Below, in pieces: positions 7,845-14,371 of a DNA stretch of 17,762 nucleotides. How positions within the stretch are numbered: position 1 is the first letter of the stretch; each line of letters opens with the position of its first letter. Made by a program: the position numbers and the translations under genes. This stretch comes from CAZLCK01 sp964558235 (GTDB taxonomy: Bacteria; Actinomycetota; Coriobacteriia; Coriobacteriales; CADBOM01). The stretch is from assembly GCA_964558235.1 (NCBI GenBank), contig CAZLCK010000029.1:1-17762 (forward strand), given 5' to 3'. The notes beneath the pieces are model-generated. The model saw only the letters and a list, made by a program, of their open reading frames with translations, did no database searches and was not told the origin of the DNA.

Positions 7845-9353
7845 ATGTCTAATCAAAAGCGAAATAACGATCGACGTAAGATAGCGCTAGGTTTTGGCTG
7901 GATTTTTACAAAACAGTTAATAGCTTTTGTTGTGCTAACAATTGGTCTTATTCTTTTAGACATCTTTATATGTATAGCTATCACTATTGATTTTTCTACC
8001 AATGTCTACCAAGAAGAAACACCAAGAACAATCTTGCAACATGTAGATCAAACGCTGATAAATACAGATGGTGAGATCACGCTTTCACAAGACACACTTG
8101 ACATTCTTGACAATTACAACATTTGGATTTTAATCTTGGACGAAAATGGCAGTGTGCTATTTGAGTACAATGTACCAGATGATGTACCGCGCACTTACAC
8201 TCTAACTGATTTAGCAGTTAATGTAAGAAGTGGAACTATCTCAAATTATCCAATTTTTATCTGGGATAGTACAGATTTAGACGCTGGGCTTATTATCGCA
8301 GGATTTCCTATAGGATCGTTTAACTCTTATACCGTCTATTACCCAACCAGTCTGACAACTATGATGATCTTTTTAGCAATCATTGTCTTTTTTGTCGACA
8401 TCTTAATTGTTTTTATCTACTTCTTAATTGTCAGAAGGAAAACTGCCAAATCTATTCGACCTATATCTGATGCTTTAGACAATTTATCATTAGGAATTCC
8501 AACAACAACCTATATTAAGGGTGATTTAAAACTCGTTGCAGAAAAAATCAACCAAACATCTGAGGTTATTCAACAAAAAGACAAATCTAGGTCGCTTTGG
8601 ATAAGAGGAATTTCTCATGATATTAGAACGCCTTTGTCGATGGTTTTAGGGTATGCCAATGAAATCTATGAATCAGATAGTGTAAGCGATGAAATTAGAG
8701 AAGAGGCTAATAAGATTCAGATCCAAGCAATGAAAATCAAGGATCTGATCTTGGATTTAAATACAGCTTCACAGCTTACCTTTAGCTATAAGCCTTTAAA
8801 TATTACTCAAATACATCTAGCTAAACTTGTGCGAAAGATTGCAGCTGACTACATGAATTCTGGAGCTGGTATTAAACATCCTTTGGAAGTCTATATACTA
8901 CCTGTAGCTCAAGAGATTGTTTATAACGCCGATGAGCGCATGCTGACCCGTGCTTTAGAAAATCTTTTAATTAATGCCGTATTGCATAACGAAAATGGTT
9001 GCAAAATTGCAATTGGTCTTGCTATTGAAAATCACTTAGATAATCACGACAGTGAAGCAAATAGGCATATCTGGAGTAGATATTTTAAAAATGATGAACC
9101 TAGTTATCGGACGAAATCCTTTGTGATTTTATCTGTGACAGATAATGGAGTTGGATTAAATCCAGAAAAACTAGCTACTTTGCGGGCAAAAATTGAACAT
9201 TCTTTACAAGTTCCTGAAGTTCAAACCACTGAAGATGGACATGGCTTAGGTCTGACTTTGGTTGGAAGAATTGCACTATCACACGGTGGTCGCATCTCAA
9301 TTGACTCAACTGAAAAAGAGGGGTTTTCTGTGCGTATTGAACTGCCACTATAA
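7845..9353 (+). CDS. Membrane sensor histidine kinase with an extracellular domain
   Basis: This 502-residue kinase has one membrane segment at about 24-48, an extracytoplasmic domain of about 120 residues (50-168), a second segment at 171-196 and a linker/HAMP-like region (197-245). The catalytic core follows: His258 in SHDIRTP (H-box), Asn377 in LLINAVLHN (N-box), DNGVGL (433-438, G1) and GHGLGL (465-470, G2), so it should be active. The outer domain includes IWILILDENGSVLFEY (93-108), which resembles the PAS-like sensor folds of Gram-positive kinases. Kinases that partner Bce transporters usually lack such a domain and rely on the permease as sensor, so this one differs. It lies eight bases behind the regulator gene; SD-like bases are weak, suggesting coupling. 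The stimulus is unknown, though envelope or peptide stress is likely from context. Confidence 0.9.
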   Translation: MSNQKRNNDRRKIALGFGWIFTKQLIAFVVLTIGLILLDIFICIAITIDFSTNVYQEETPRTILQHVDQTLINTDGEITLSQDTLDILDNYNIWILILDENGSVLFEYNVPDDVPRTYTLTDLAVNVRSGTISNYPIFIWDSTDLDAGLIIAGFPIGSFNSYTVYYPTSLTTMMIFLAIIVFFVDILIVFIYFLIVRRKTAKSIRPISDALDNLSLGIPTTTYIKGDLKLVAEKINQTSEVIQQKDKSRSLWIRGISHDIRTPLSMVLGYANEIYESDSVSDEIREEANKIQIQAMKIKDLILDLNTASQLTFSYKPLNITQIHLAKLVRKIAADYMNSGAGIKHPLEVYILPVAQEIVYNADERMLTRALENLLINAVLHNENGCKIAIGLAIENHLDNHDSEANRHIWSRYFKNDEPSYRTKSFVILSVTDNGVGLNPEKLATLRAKIEHSLQVPEVQTTEDGHGLGLTLVGRIALSHGGRISIDSTEKEGFSVRIELPL

Positions 9354-9379
9354 GCTTAGGGATGTCGCCATAAAATAAA

Positions 9380-9919
9380 TTATTGCAAGGATTCTTGATC
9401 CAAAAAGACCTTAGAACCAGTTGCACCGCGTTGTCCTTGATATTTTCCTGTATAAGGAAGTAAGGCAGACTCTGCCATCCTTGCAAAGACAAGCTGACCA
9501 ACTCTGCGCCCAGAAGTTAGTTGTATAGCACATCTGTTTGCGTTAAAAAGTTCCAGTGTGATTTCACCTTTAAATCCAGGATCGACCCAACCAGCGTTTT
9601 GAATAAAAAGTCCCAAACGACCTAATGAGCTACGCCCTTCAACAAAAGCCGTCAGGTCATTAGGAAGTTCAAAATATTCCATCGTAGTTGCAAGTACAAA
9701 TTGATTTGGCAAAAGAATATAGGAAGTTGATTCTATGGTTTTGTATTCGATCTGCTGACTAAGTGAGATAATCCCCTGCGAAGAATCCTCGATGATGCTA
9801 AAGGTGTTCCCGAGGCGGATATCAACACTAGCTGGCTGTATCTGGCTGTCATCCAAAGGTTCAATTACAAGCTCGCAATTATCTAGCATTTGCCTGATTT
9901 CACCATCAGATAGAATCAT
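9380..9919 (-). CDS. dcd: dCTP deaminase, possibly bifunctional with dUTPase activity
   Basis: This 179-residue enzyme deaminates dCTP to dUTP for thymidylate synthesis. It shows the opening MILSDGEIR, the core GRSSLGRLGL (95-104) with the catalytic Ser/Arg positions, NAGWVDPGFKGEITLE (108-122) ending in the catalytic Glu122, and the closing GKYQGQRG (158-165). In E. coli Dcd the fourth motif reads TAHRID; here it is NAGWVD, as I recall for the bifunctional deaminase-dUTPases of Methanocaldococcus jannaschii and Mycobacterium tuberculosis, so direct conversion of dCTP to dUMP is plausible. GGAGG at 9924-9928 lies four bases from the ATG. The gene lies 52 bases downstream of tRNA-Arg on the same strand with no terminator between, and converges on the kinase gene with 26 bases between stops. 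Confidence 0.93.
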   Translation of the reverse strand: MILSDGEIRQMLDNCELVIEPLDDSQIQPASVDIRLGNTFSIIEDSSQGIISLSQQIEYKTIESTSYILLPNQFVLATTMEYFELPNDLTAFVEGRSSLGRLGLFIQNAGWVDPGFKGEITLELFNANRCAIQLTSGRRVGQLVFARMAESALLPYTGKYQGQRGATGSKVFLDQESLQ

Positions 9920-9971
9920 GAGCCCTCCAAATGAAACAATAATTTGCTTACCGGAGTTTATTGAAAAGAGA

Positions 9972-10048
9972 TGGCGCGCCCAGAGGGATTTGAACCCCCG
10001 ACCTTCGGATTAGAAGTCCACTGCTCTATCCAGCTGAGCTATGGGCGC
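9972..10048 (-). tRNA. tRNA-Arg, anticodon UCU, CCA encoded
   Basis: The minus strand reads a full cloverleaf. The acceptor arms GCGCCCA and TGGGCGC pair over seven bases. The D arm is GCTC/GAGC, the anticodon loop is CTTCTAA with TCT at 34-36, and the T arm is GGGGG-TTCAAAT-CCCTC. The discriminator is G, followed by an encoded CCA (9972-9974). The anticodon stem (GTGGA/TCCGA) has a G-A opposition at 27-43 and a G-U at 28-42, leaving three Watson-Crick pairs. TCT decodes AGA and AGG, the arginine codons expected to be favoured in an AT-rich genome. Confidence 0.97.
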
Positions 10049-10050
10049 AC

Positions 10051-10099
10051 GTTCTAAGAACACGTTGAGTTATTTTAGCGCATCATCCAGTTTTAACAA
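10051..10099 (-). promoter_or_regulatory. Promoter and leader dyad of tRNA-Arg
   Basis: On the minus strand TTGTTA (10094-10099) and TAAAAT (10072-10077) are 16 bases apart, and transcription would begin about 15 bases before the mature tRNA 5' end. The leader contains the perfect palindrome GTTCTAAGAAC (10051-10061), which could form a small stem ahead of the RNase P cleavage site. Confidence 0.6.
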
Positions 10100-10189
10100 T
10101 TAAGATGTTCCTAAATAATATATTTATGTTGCTGTCCGGAAAGAACTGAATCCAAATCCGTCCCTAAGTCAAAAGATTAATAACCGAGT

Positions 10190-10221
10190 AGGAGGCATGT
10201 CATTAGCTGACACGCCGTCCT
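10190..10221 (-). other. Second of two tandem hairpins downstream of the ene-reductase gene
   Basis: Read on the minus strand, AGGA-C-GGCGTGTC pairs with GACATGCC-TCCT around the seven-base loop AGCTAAT, giving 12 pairs with one bulged C. One pair is G-U on the minus transcript but would be A-C on the plus transcript, which favours minus-strand expression. No U-tract follows, so by itself it is not a standard terminator. It may stabilise a 3' end or belong to a small RNA. Confidence 0.45.
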
Positions 10222-10235
10222 CCCTCCTAAACAAC

Positions 10236-10257
10236 GTGCCCCGCAAAAGCAGGGCAC
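10236..10257 (-). terminator. Intrinsic-terminator-like hairpin after the ene-reductase gene
   Basis: On the minus strand GTGCCCTGC-TTTT-GCGGGGCAC forms a nine-pair stem with a tetraloop, 45 bases after the gene's stop, followed by GTTGTTTAG, a weak U-rich tract. The single wobble is G-U on the minus transcript and would be a mismatch on the other strand, so the orientation is clear. The rest of 10049-10301 holds the tRNA promoter and no gene that I can support. Confidence 0.65.
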
Positions 10258-10301
10258 ATTAATTTCATAACAGAAAAGTAGTTATAACTAAGATCTAAGT
10301 C

Positions 10302-12257
10302 TTACTGCAAATAGTAAGCAGCAGCAAATGCAGTTGAAGTTGCATGCTGAATACGTCCCGCCTTCTCAGCATCACCAGCAAGAATAATATCTGGGAATGC
10401 AGCCATAATATCTTCACTTGGCTTTGTGGAAGCAGTTCCTAATGATAAGACTAGATAATCAAAGGTCGCTACCTCAGTCTCACCCGTCTCTGTATTCTCA
10501 AACTCAGCAGACCCCTCTTCAATCTTAACCAACTTGTGCTTCGGATATAGACCGACACCATGTTCTCCGGTGCGTCCCAAAACATCGATTAGATTCTGGA
10601 AGTGCATTCCAGGTCCAATATCATCTGCCATCTCATAAACATCAACTTGATTGCCCTGATCGGCTAAGAATTCCGCAGTTTCAATACCGGTCATTCCAGA
10701 GCCTACAACACAGATCTTTTTACCAAATAATTTAATTTGCCCAGAAAGAATCTCTGTAGTCTTCAATACACAATTACAGTCAATACCTTGAATAGACCTA
10801 GGCATAATTGGAGTTGCACCTGCAGTCCAAATGATCTTATAAGGATTTAATTCTTTTAGATTCTCAACAGTTGCAGGAGTATTAAGACGAACTTGAATTC
10901 CATGCTTTTCAAGCATCATCCTGTAATAATCAATAAACCATTGAATCTTATCCTTCTTAGGTGGCTTATTTGCATATTGAAGCTGTCCACCAACTTCAGA
11001 TTTAGATTCAAGGATGATAACTTCAAAGCCACGTCTAGCTAATACATGAGCTGCTTCCATGCCGGCAGGACCAGCACCCACGACTACTACTCGCTTGCCC
11101 TCTCCAACTTTAGAGAAGTCATTATACTCGCCCTCGTGTCCAGCTTCAGGATTAACGGAACATTGGCATCCTGCAGGCCCGCCAGCCATCAATGTTTCCA
11201 TGCAAGTCAAACAAGAGATGCACTTTCTAATCTCATAAGTACGACCTTCTTCAGCCTTTTTTGCCCAATAAGGATCTGCCAAATGAGTGCGTGCAGAGCC
11301 TACAAAGTCGCACGTTCCATTCTGTAAAAGCATCTCACAGTATGCTGGATCACGCAAAACCGACGTACAAAATACTGGAACAGAGACATTCTTCTTTACC
11401 TCTGCAGCCATATAGGCCTTCCAACCTTGATCGTATCCAGTTGGCTCCCATGCAACATTCATGGTCTCATAGATACCAGAAGAAACATCAATAGCATCTA
11501 CACCAAACTGTTCTAGCATCTTGCAAATCTCAACACCCATGTCCAAGGTGATTCCGTCTTCAATGCCATTAAGACGCAAGAACTCATCGACAGTAATGCG
11601 AACCAATAGTGGAAAATCGCCAAGCTCAGCACGAATACCATCAATGATGTTTTTAACAATACGAACACGATTCTCAAGCGATCCGCCATACTCATCGGTG
11701 CGACGATTTGTATATGGACTCAAGAATTCATTAAGAATGTATCCATGTGCACAGTGAATCTCAACGCCATCAAAACCGCTCTCCTTAGCACGCCTTGCCG
11801 CAGCAATAAAGTCTTTCTCAAGCTCTTTGATCTCATCAAATGAAATTTCACGCACAGGAATATGAGTCAGCTGGCACTCAATTGCACTAGGTGCTGGGCA
11901 AGCGCCTTGTGGATCCCAATCAGGAACACCCTGACGCCCCGAATGATAAATCTCAGCAATAATCTTTGCACCATACTGATGAACTGAGTCGGTCAGCTTA
12001 CGCATTCCAGGAATGTTTTCATCATAAGCTAATGACATCTGCTTATCATTTCCGCCACCAGTTCCCTTTTGAACCATCACGGTTTCAGTTAAGATAAGGC
12101 CTACGCCGCCCTTTGCACGCTCAGTATAAAATGCAATCTCTTTATCAGTTGCTTCCCCCTGACGATTAGAATAAGCATTTCCCATCGGTTCCTGAACTAT
12201 ACGATTCTTGATTTCTAGGGTTCCAATCCTTCCCTTAGAGAAAAGCATGTCGTACAT
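10302..12257 (-). CDS. NADH:flavin oxidoreductase, old yellow enzyme fused to FAD/NAD domain (2,4-dienoyl-CoA reductase/BaiCD-like)
   Basis: This 651-residue flavoenzyme probably reduces an activated C=C bond with NAD(P)H. Residues 1-335 form the FMN-binding TIM barrel: IKNRIVQEPM near the start, VEIHCAHGYILNEFLSP (165-181) with likely catalytic Tyr173, and NRRTDEYGGS (184-193). A 4Fe-4S motif follows with Cys346, Cys349, Cys352 and Cys364, spaced CxxCxxC-x11-C as in trimethylamine dehydrogenase, one residue tighter than E. coli FadH. VVVVGAGPAGMEAA (390-403) binds FAD and CVVGSGMTGIETAEF (516-530) the NAD(P)H ADP moiety. Relatives act on enoyl-CoAs, bile-acid intermediates or unsaturated acids; the substrate here is unknown. 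AAGGAG at 12269-12274 supports the ATG at 12257. The gene is monocistronic and divergent from the NAD(P)HX epimerase gene. Confidence 0.93.
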   Translation of the reverse strand: MYDMLFSKGRIGTLEIKNRIVQEPMGNAYSNRQGEATDKEIAFYTERAKGGVGLILTETVMVQKGTGGGNDKQMSLAYDENIPGMRKLTDSVHQYGAKIIAEIYHSGRQGVPDWDPQGACPAPSAIECQLTHIPVREISFDEIKELEKDFIAAARRAKESGFDGVEIHCAHGYILNEFLSPYTNRRTDEYGGSLENRVRIVKNIIDGIRAELGDFPLLVRITVDEFLRLNGIEDGITLDMGVEICKMLEQFGVDAIDVSSGIYETMNVAWEPTGYDQGWKAYMAAEVKKNVSVPVFCTSVLRDPAYCEMLLQNGTCDFVGSARTHLADPYWAKKAEEGRTYEIRKCISCLTCMETLMAGGPAGCQCSVNPEAGHEGEYNDFSKVGEGKRVVVVGAGPAGMEAAHVLARRGFEVIILESKSEVGGQLQYANKPPKKDKIQWFIDYYRMMLEKHGIQVRLNTPATVENLKELNPYKIIWTAGATPIMPRSIQGIDCNCVLKTTEILSGQIKLFGKKICVVGSGMTGIETAEFLADQGNQVDVYEMADDIGPGMHFQNLIDVLGRTGEHGVGLYPKHKLVKIEEGSAEFENTETGETEVATFDYLVLSLGTASTKPSEDIMAAFPDIILAGDAEKAGRIQHATSTAFAAAYYLQ

Positions 12258-12311
12258 ATGGATCCCTTCTCCTTTTCACTCGATAAATATAATTAGCGCA
12301 TGAAATACCAA

Positions 12312-12335
12312 ACATACCTTGGGCGTATGTACATA
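12312..12335. promoter_or_regulatory. Candidate operator upstream of the ene-reductase gene
   Basis: ACATAC-CTTGGGC-GTATGT (12312-12330) is an inverted repeat with six-base arms and a seven-base spacer. It overlaps a second perfect palindrome, TATGTACATA (12326-12335). A possible -35 TTGGTA (12306-12311, minus strand) abuts it, placing the dyad where an activator would bind. No regulator gene of its own is nearby. Confidence 0.4.
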
Positions 12336-12430
12336 AGCACCTTTACATGCACCTAAATCCTTTTAAATTTTAACCAAAAAATTAGTATGTAATATATAAA
12401 AAATAAAAGTTCTGCATTAAAACGATATTG

Positions 12431-12446
12431 CACTAAAAAAGTAGTG
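12431..12446. promoter_or_regulatory. Small dyad upstream of the epimerase gene
   Basis: CACTA-AAAAAG-TAGTG is a five-base-arm inverted repeat 60 bases ahead of the epimerase start, followed by a short T run. It could be an operator or a weak hairpin. The surrounding 12258-12505 spacer is very AT-rich and otherwise shows only the ene-reductase control region and AAGGAG at 12491-12496. Confidence 0.25.
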
Positions 12447-12505
12447 AGATTTTTACACATATAACTGTTTTTAAAGACTGACGATCCAATAAGGAGCTAC
12501 CTTAA

Positions 12506-13591
12506 ATGATTAACGAAGCTAGTCATCGCATAACTGAAAATGATTCCAAACACTATGTTGACGTGATTGCTAACGTGATTTCAATTGACAATATGCGCGC
12601 TTCTGACAAAAAGACAATTGCAGACGGAATCAGTGGATACGAACTCATGGGAAGAGCCGCTCAAGGAATCTATACACAATTACAACTTAATGGATCTGTG
12701 GCAATTGTCGTAGGTCCTGGAAATAATGGCGGAGATGGCTATGCTTTAGCATGCATTTTAGCCAAAAATAGCAAAACCTGTAGTGTTCATAGAGTATCAA
12801 CAAAGTTATCGGATGACGGAGCAGCATATGCCAATGAAGCTGCTGAACTTGGAGTACTGATTAGGGATTTTGATGCAGCCGATTTAACCTTTTTGAGTGC
12901 CGATGTAATCGTGGATTGCATTTATGGAACTGGTTTTCATGGCATTCCAGAAAAGTTGGTAGCGAGTGCAATTAAGGCAATAAATAAAAAGCATGAAAAT
13001 GGTGCTTTTGTTGTGTGCACAGATATTAACAGTGGCTTAGATGGAAAGCACGCAAATTACGAACTAGCCGCAAAAAGCGATATAACAGTTTCTATAGGAC
13101 AGCTAAAACAGTGCTTTTTTGTGAACAACACTCGAAAACTATTTCGTGAACTTGTAAACGTTGAGATTGGAATTGAGCCTGCTGGATTAGAAGACTTTTT
13201 AGTTGACGAAGAAAGTTTTGATGTTCTTATCAATGAGATCTCAATAGGTCACACTTTACAAATGAACGAAGAAGAATTGTTGTCTAACTCACCTACTCCA
13301 TACGATTTTTCTAAAACAGATTACAACGAAGGGCTTGACGGATTGGAATCATCTGAAGCTCACATGAGATCTAAAAATGCTAACTCCCCTCTTGAAGCAG
13401 CTAAATCGCTAGCCAAATCGACGCAAGCAAATATTTTGATAGAAGGTGAGTTTTCTCAGTATATAGTGTTGCCAAATTTGAATGAAAGCGTAGCTTTAAA
13501 AAATACTTCGACAGGCGAAATGATTGATAGAGAATCTTTGAATTTTCCAATTGCATTATTTAAAAACCAAAGCTGGGTTAAGCTTCGATAA
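12506..13591 (+). CDS. nnrE: NAD(P)H-hydrate epimerase (YjeF N-terminal domain) with an atypical C-terminal tail
   Basis: This 361-residue protein repairs hydrated NAD(P)H by interconverting the R and S forms of NAD(P)HX. Residues about 24-225 match the YjeF N-terminal domain: ISIDNMRASDKKTI (25-38), the nucleotide-loop motif VVGPGNNGGDGYALA (68-82), VIVDCIYGTGFHG (134-146), TDINSGLDG (172-180) and KSDITVSIG (190-198). The start is firm, with AAGGAG nine bases before the ATG. In many bacteria this domain is fused to a dehydratase of about 270 residues; here only about 136 follow. Within that tail EAAKSLAKSTQANILIEGEF (297-316) recalls the dehydratase stretch before its KGAxTVI strand, but the GSGD catalytic motif is absent, so it may be a vestige. 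A separate dehydratase would be expected elsewhere in the genome. Confidence 0.82.
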   Translation: MINEASHRITENDSKHYVDVIANVISIDNMRASDKKTIADGISGYELMGRAAQGIYTQLQLNGSVAIVVGPGNNGGDGYALACILAKNSKTCSVHRVSTKLSDDGAAYANEAAELGVLIRDFDAADLTFLSADVIVDCIYGTGFHGIPEKLVASAIKAINKKHENGAFVVCTDINSGLDGKHANYELAAKSDITVSIGQLKQCFFVNNTRKLFRELVNVEIGIEPAGLEDFLVDEESFDVLINEISIGHTLQMNEEELLSNSPTPYDFSKTDYNEGLDGLESSEAHMRSKNANSPLEAAKSLAKSTQANILIEGEFSQYIVLPNLNESVALKNTSTGEMIDRESLNFPIALFKNQSWVKLR

Positions 13592-13617
13592 TCTGGAAAA
13601 CCAATAATCTGGAAAAC
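13588..13617 (+). repeat. Short tandem direct repeat across the epimerase stop codon
   Basis: ATAATCTGGAAAAC occurs twice in tandem (13588-13601 and 13604-13617), 16 bases apart. The first copy contains the TAA stop at 13589-13591, so the duplication did not alter the protein. It looks like a slippage product. Confidence 0.75.
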
Positions 13618-13678
13618 TTTATTAACTATTCTCAACATCTGCTAGATTGACTCGATTCAGACCAAATGAAAAGTAGAA

Positions 13679-13727
13679 AAAAATCAAAGGAATCGCATGA
13701 ATTAAAATTGAGATCCCTTTGATTTTT
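13679..13727. terminator. Bidirectional terminator between the epimerase and superoxide reductase genes
   Basis: AAAAATCAAAGGAATC (13679-13694) and GATCCCTTTGATTTTT (13712-13727) pair in 15 of 16 positions around a 17-base loop. On the minus strand the odd position becomes G-U and the stem runs into seven T residues, making it a good terminator for the superoxide reductase gene. On the plus strand it ends in a T tract that could stop the epimerase transcript. Confidence 0.75.
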
Positions 13728-13751
13728 AAGATTTTATAGTTAGAAATAAAA

Positions 13752-14135
13752 CTAGATATCAGCCTTCCAAAGGCCATGAAGATTGCAATATGCATATGCA
13801 GCAATTGGCTTATCATCGGCAGTAATTGCAAAAGTTACAACTGGATCATCACCAGGATTTAGAACTTTGCGCTGTCCACCTTGCTCAGTTAATAGGTAGA
13901 TCCATTCAATGTAGTGTTCTTCAATCATTGGATGAATAACCTCCCCAACCTTAACCTCAATGATCTGACCATCTATTGCAACTACAGGAACATGCTTTTC
14001 TTGAGCAGCATCTGTTGTATTTGTGACCAACACACCCATTGGCTCACCACAACAAATTAAAGGAACATTGTTGTCCTTGATAGCACCAACAATCTTTCCG
14101 CAATGCTCACACTTGAAAAATCTAACCTCTTTCAT
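13752..14135 (-). CDS. dfx: Desulfoferrodoxin / superoxide reductase, two-iron (class I) type
   Basis: This 127-residue protein reduces superoxide to hydrogen peroxide without releasing oxygen, a defence typical of anaerobes. The N-terminal desulforedoxin-like domain has four cysteines for iron centre I: Cys9 and Cys12 in KCEHCG, and Cys28-Cys29 in ICCGEP. The catalytic domain supplies the centre II ligands His48 in EKHVP, His68 in IHPM, His74 in EEHYIEW, and Cys117 and His120 in CNLHG, with Glu46 and Lys47 ahead of the first His as in the family. Nothing is missing and the length is standard. GAGGAG at 14143-14148, seven bases from the ATG, supports the start. It is monocistronic, with its own promoter and terminator. 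Electrons probably come from rubredoxin or another small donor not encoded in this window. Confidence 0.96.
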   Translation of the reverse strand: MKEVRFFKCEHCGKIVGAIKDNNVPLICCGEPMGVLVTNTTDAAQEKHVPVVAIDGQIIEVKVGEVIHPMIEEHYIEWIYLLTEQGGQRKVLNPGDDPVVTFAITADDKPIAAYAYCNLHGLWKADI

Positions 14136-14183
14136 AAAAGCTCTCCTCTCAAAAAACTAACGACAAAATATTAAAACTAATTC

Positions 14184-14212
14184 AATATTCAAATTTCTTA
14201 AGCAAATGTCAA
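14184..14212 (-). promoter_or_regulatory. Promoter of the superoxide reductase gene
   Basis: On the minus strand a perfect TTGACA (14207-14212) and AATATT (14184-14189) are 17 bases apart, placing the transcript start roughly 40 bases before the ATG. The rest of the 236-base spacer up to 14371 is AT-rich; no clear promoter for the divergent ABC genes stands out beyond TATATA near 14346, and AGGAG at 14361-14365 is their ribosome site. Confidence 0.6.
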
Positions 14213-14371
14213 CAAACATTAAAAGGTGTATTTCTCTGTATAAAGGTAAATTTTTTATGCTTTGTGAAGCTTGAATGTAATCTTTCTTTATTTTTAATCC
14301 AAAAGCGAGAAGAATACTAAAATTAATGGGTTGCGTTAAATGACATATATAGAGTCAAATAGGAGAATGTA

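Noticed and set aside
9972..10048. tRNA-Arg as an integration site for a mobile element
   Set aside because: No integrase, no second copy of the tRNA 3' end and no phage or conjugation genes are visible in the window.
10110..10180. A possible remnant of a terminal repeat of a transposon (GGGACGG-like stretch on the minus strand)
   Set aside because: No matching partner repeat, target duplication or transposase fragment was found; the resemblance is short.
10197..10262. A 21-codon reading frame on the plus strand preceded by AGGAGG
   Set aside because: Only one base separates AGGAGG from the ATG, too close for initiation, and the frame runs through both minus-strand hairpins, which explain the sequence better.
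10302..12257. Naming the flavoenzyme as the bile-acid enzyme BaiCD
   Set aside because: The domain order fits, but the barrel wording and Fe-S spacing differ from BaiCD and no other bai gene is nearby, so only the family name is justified.
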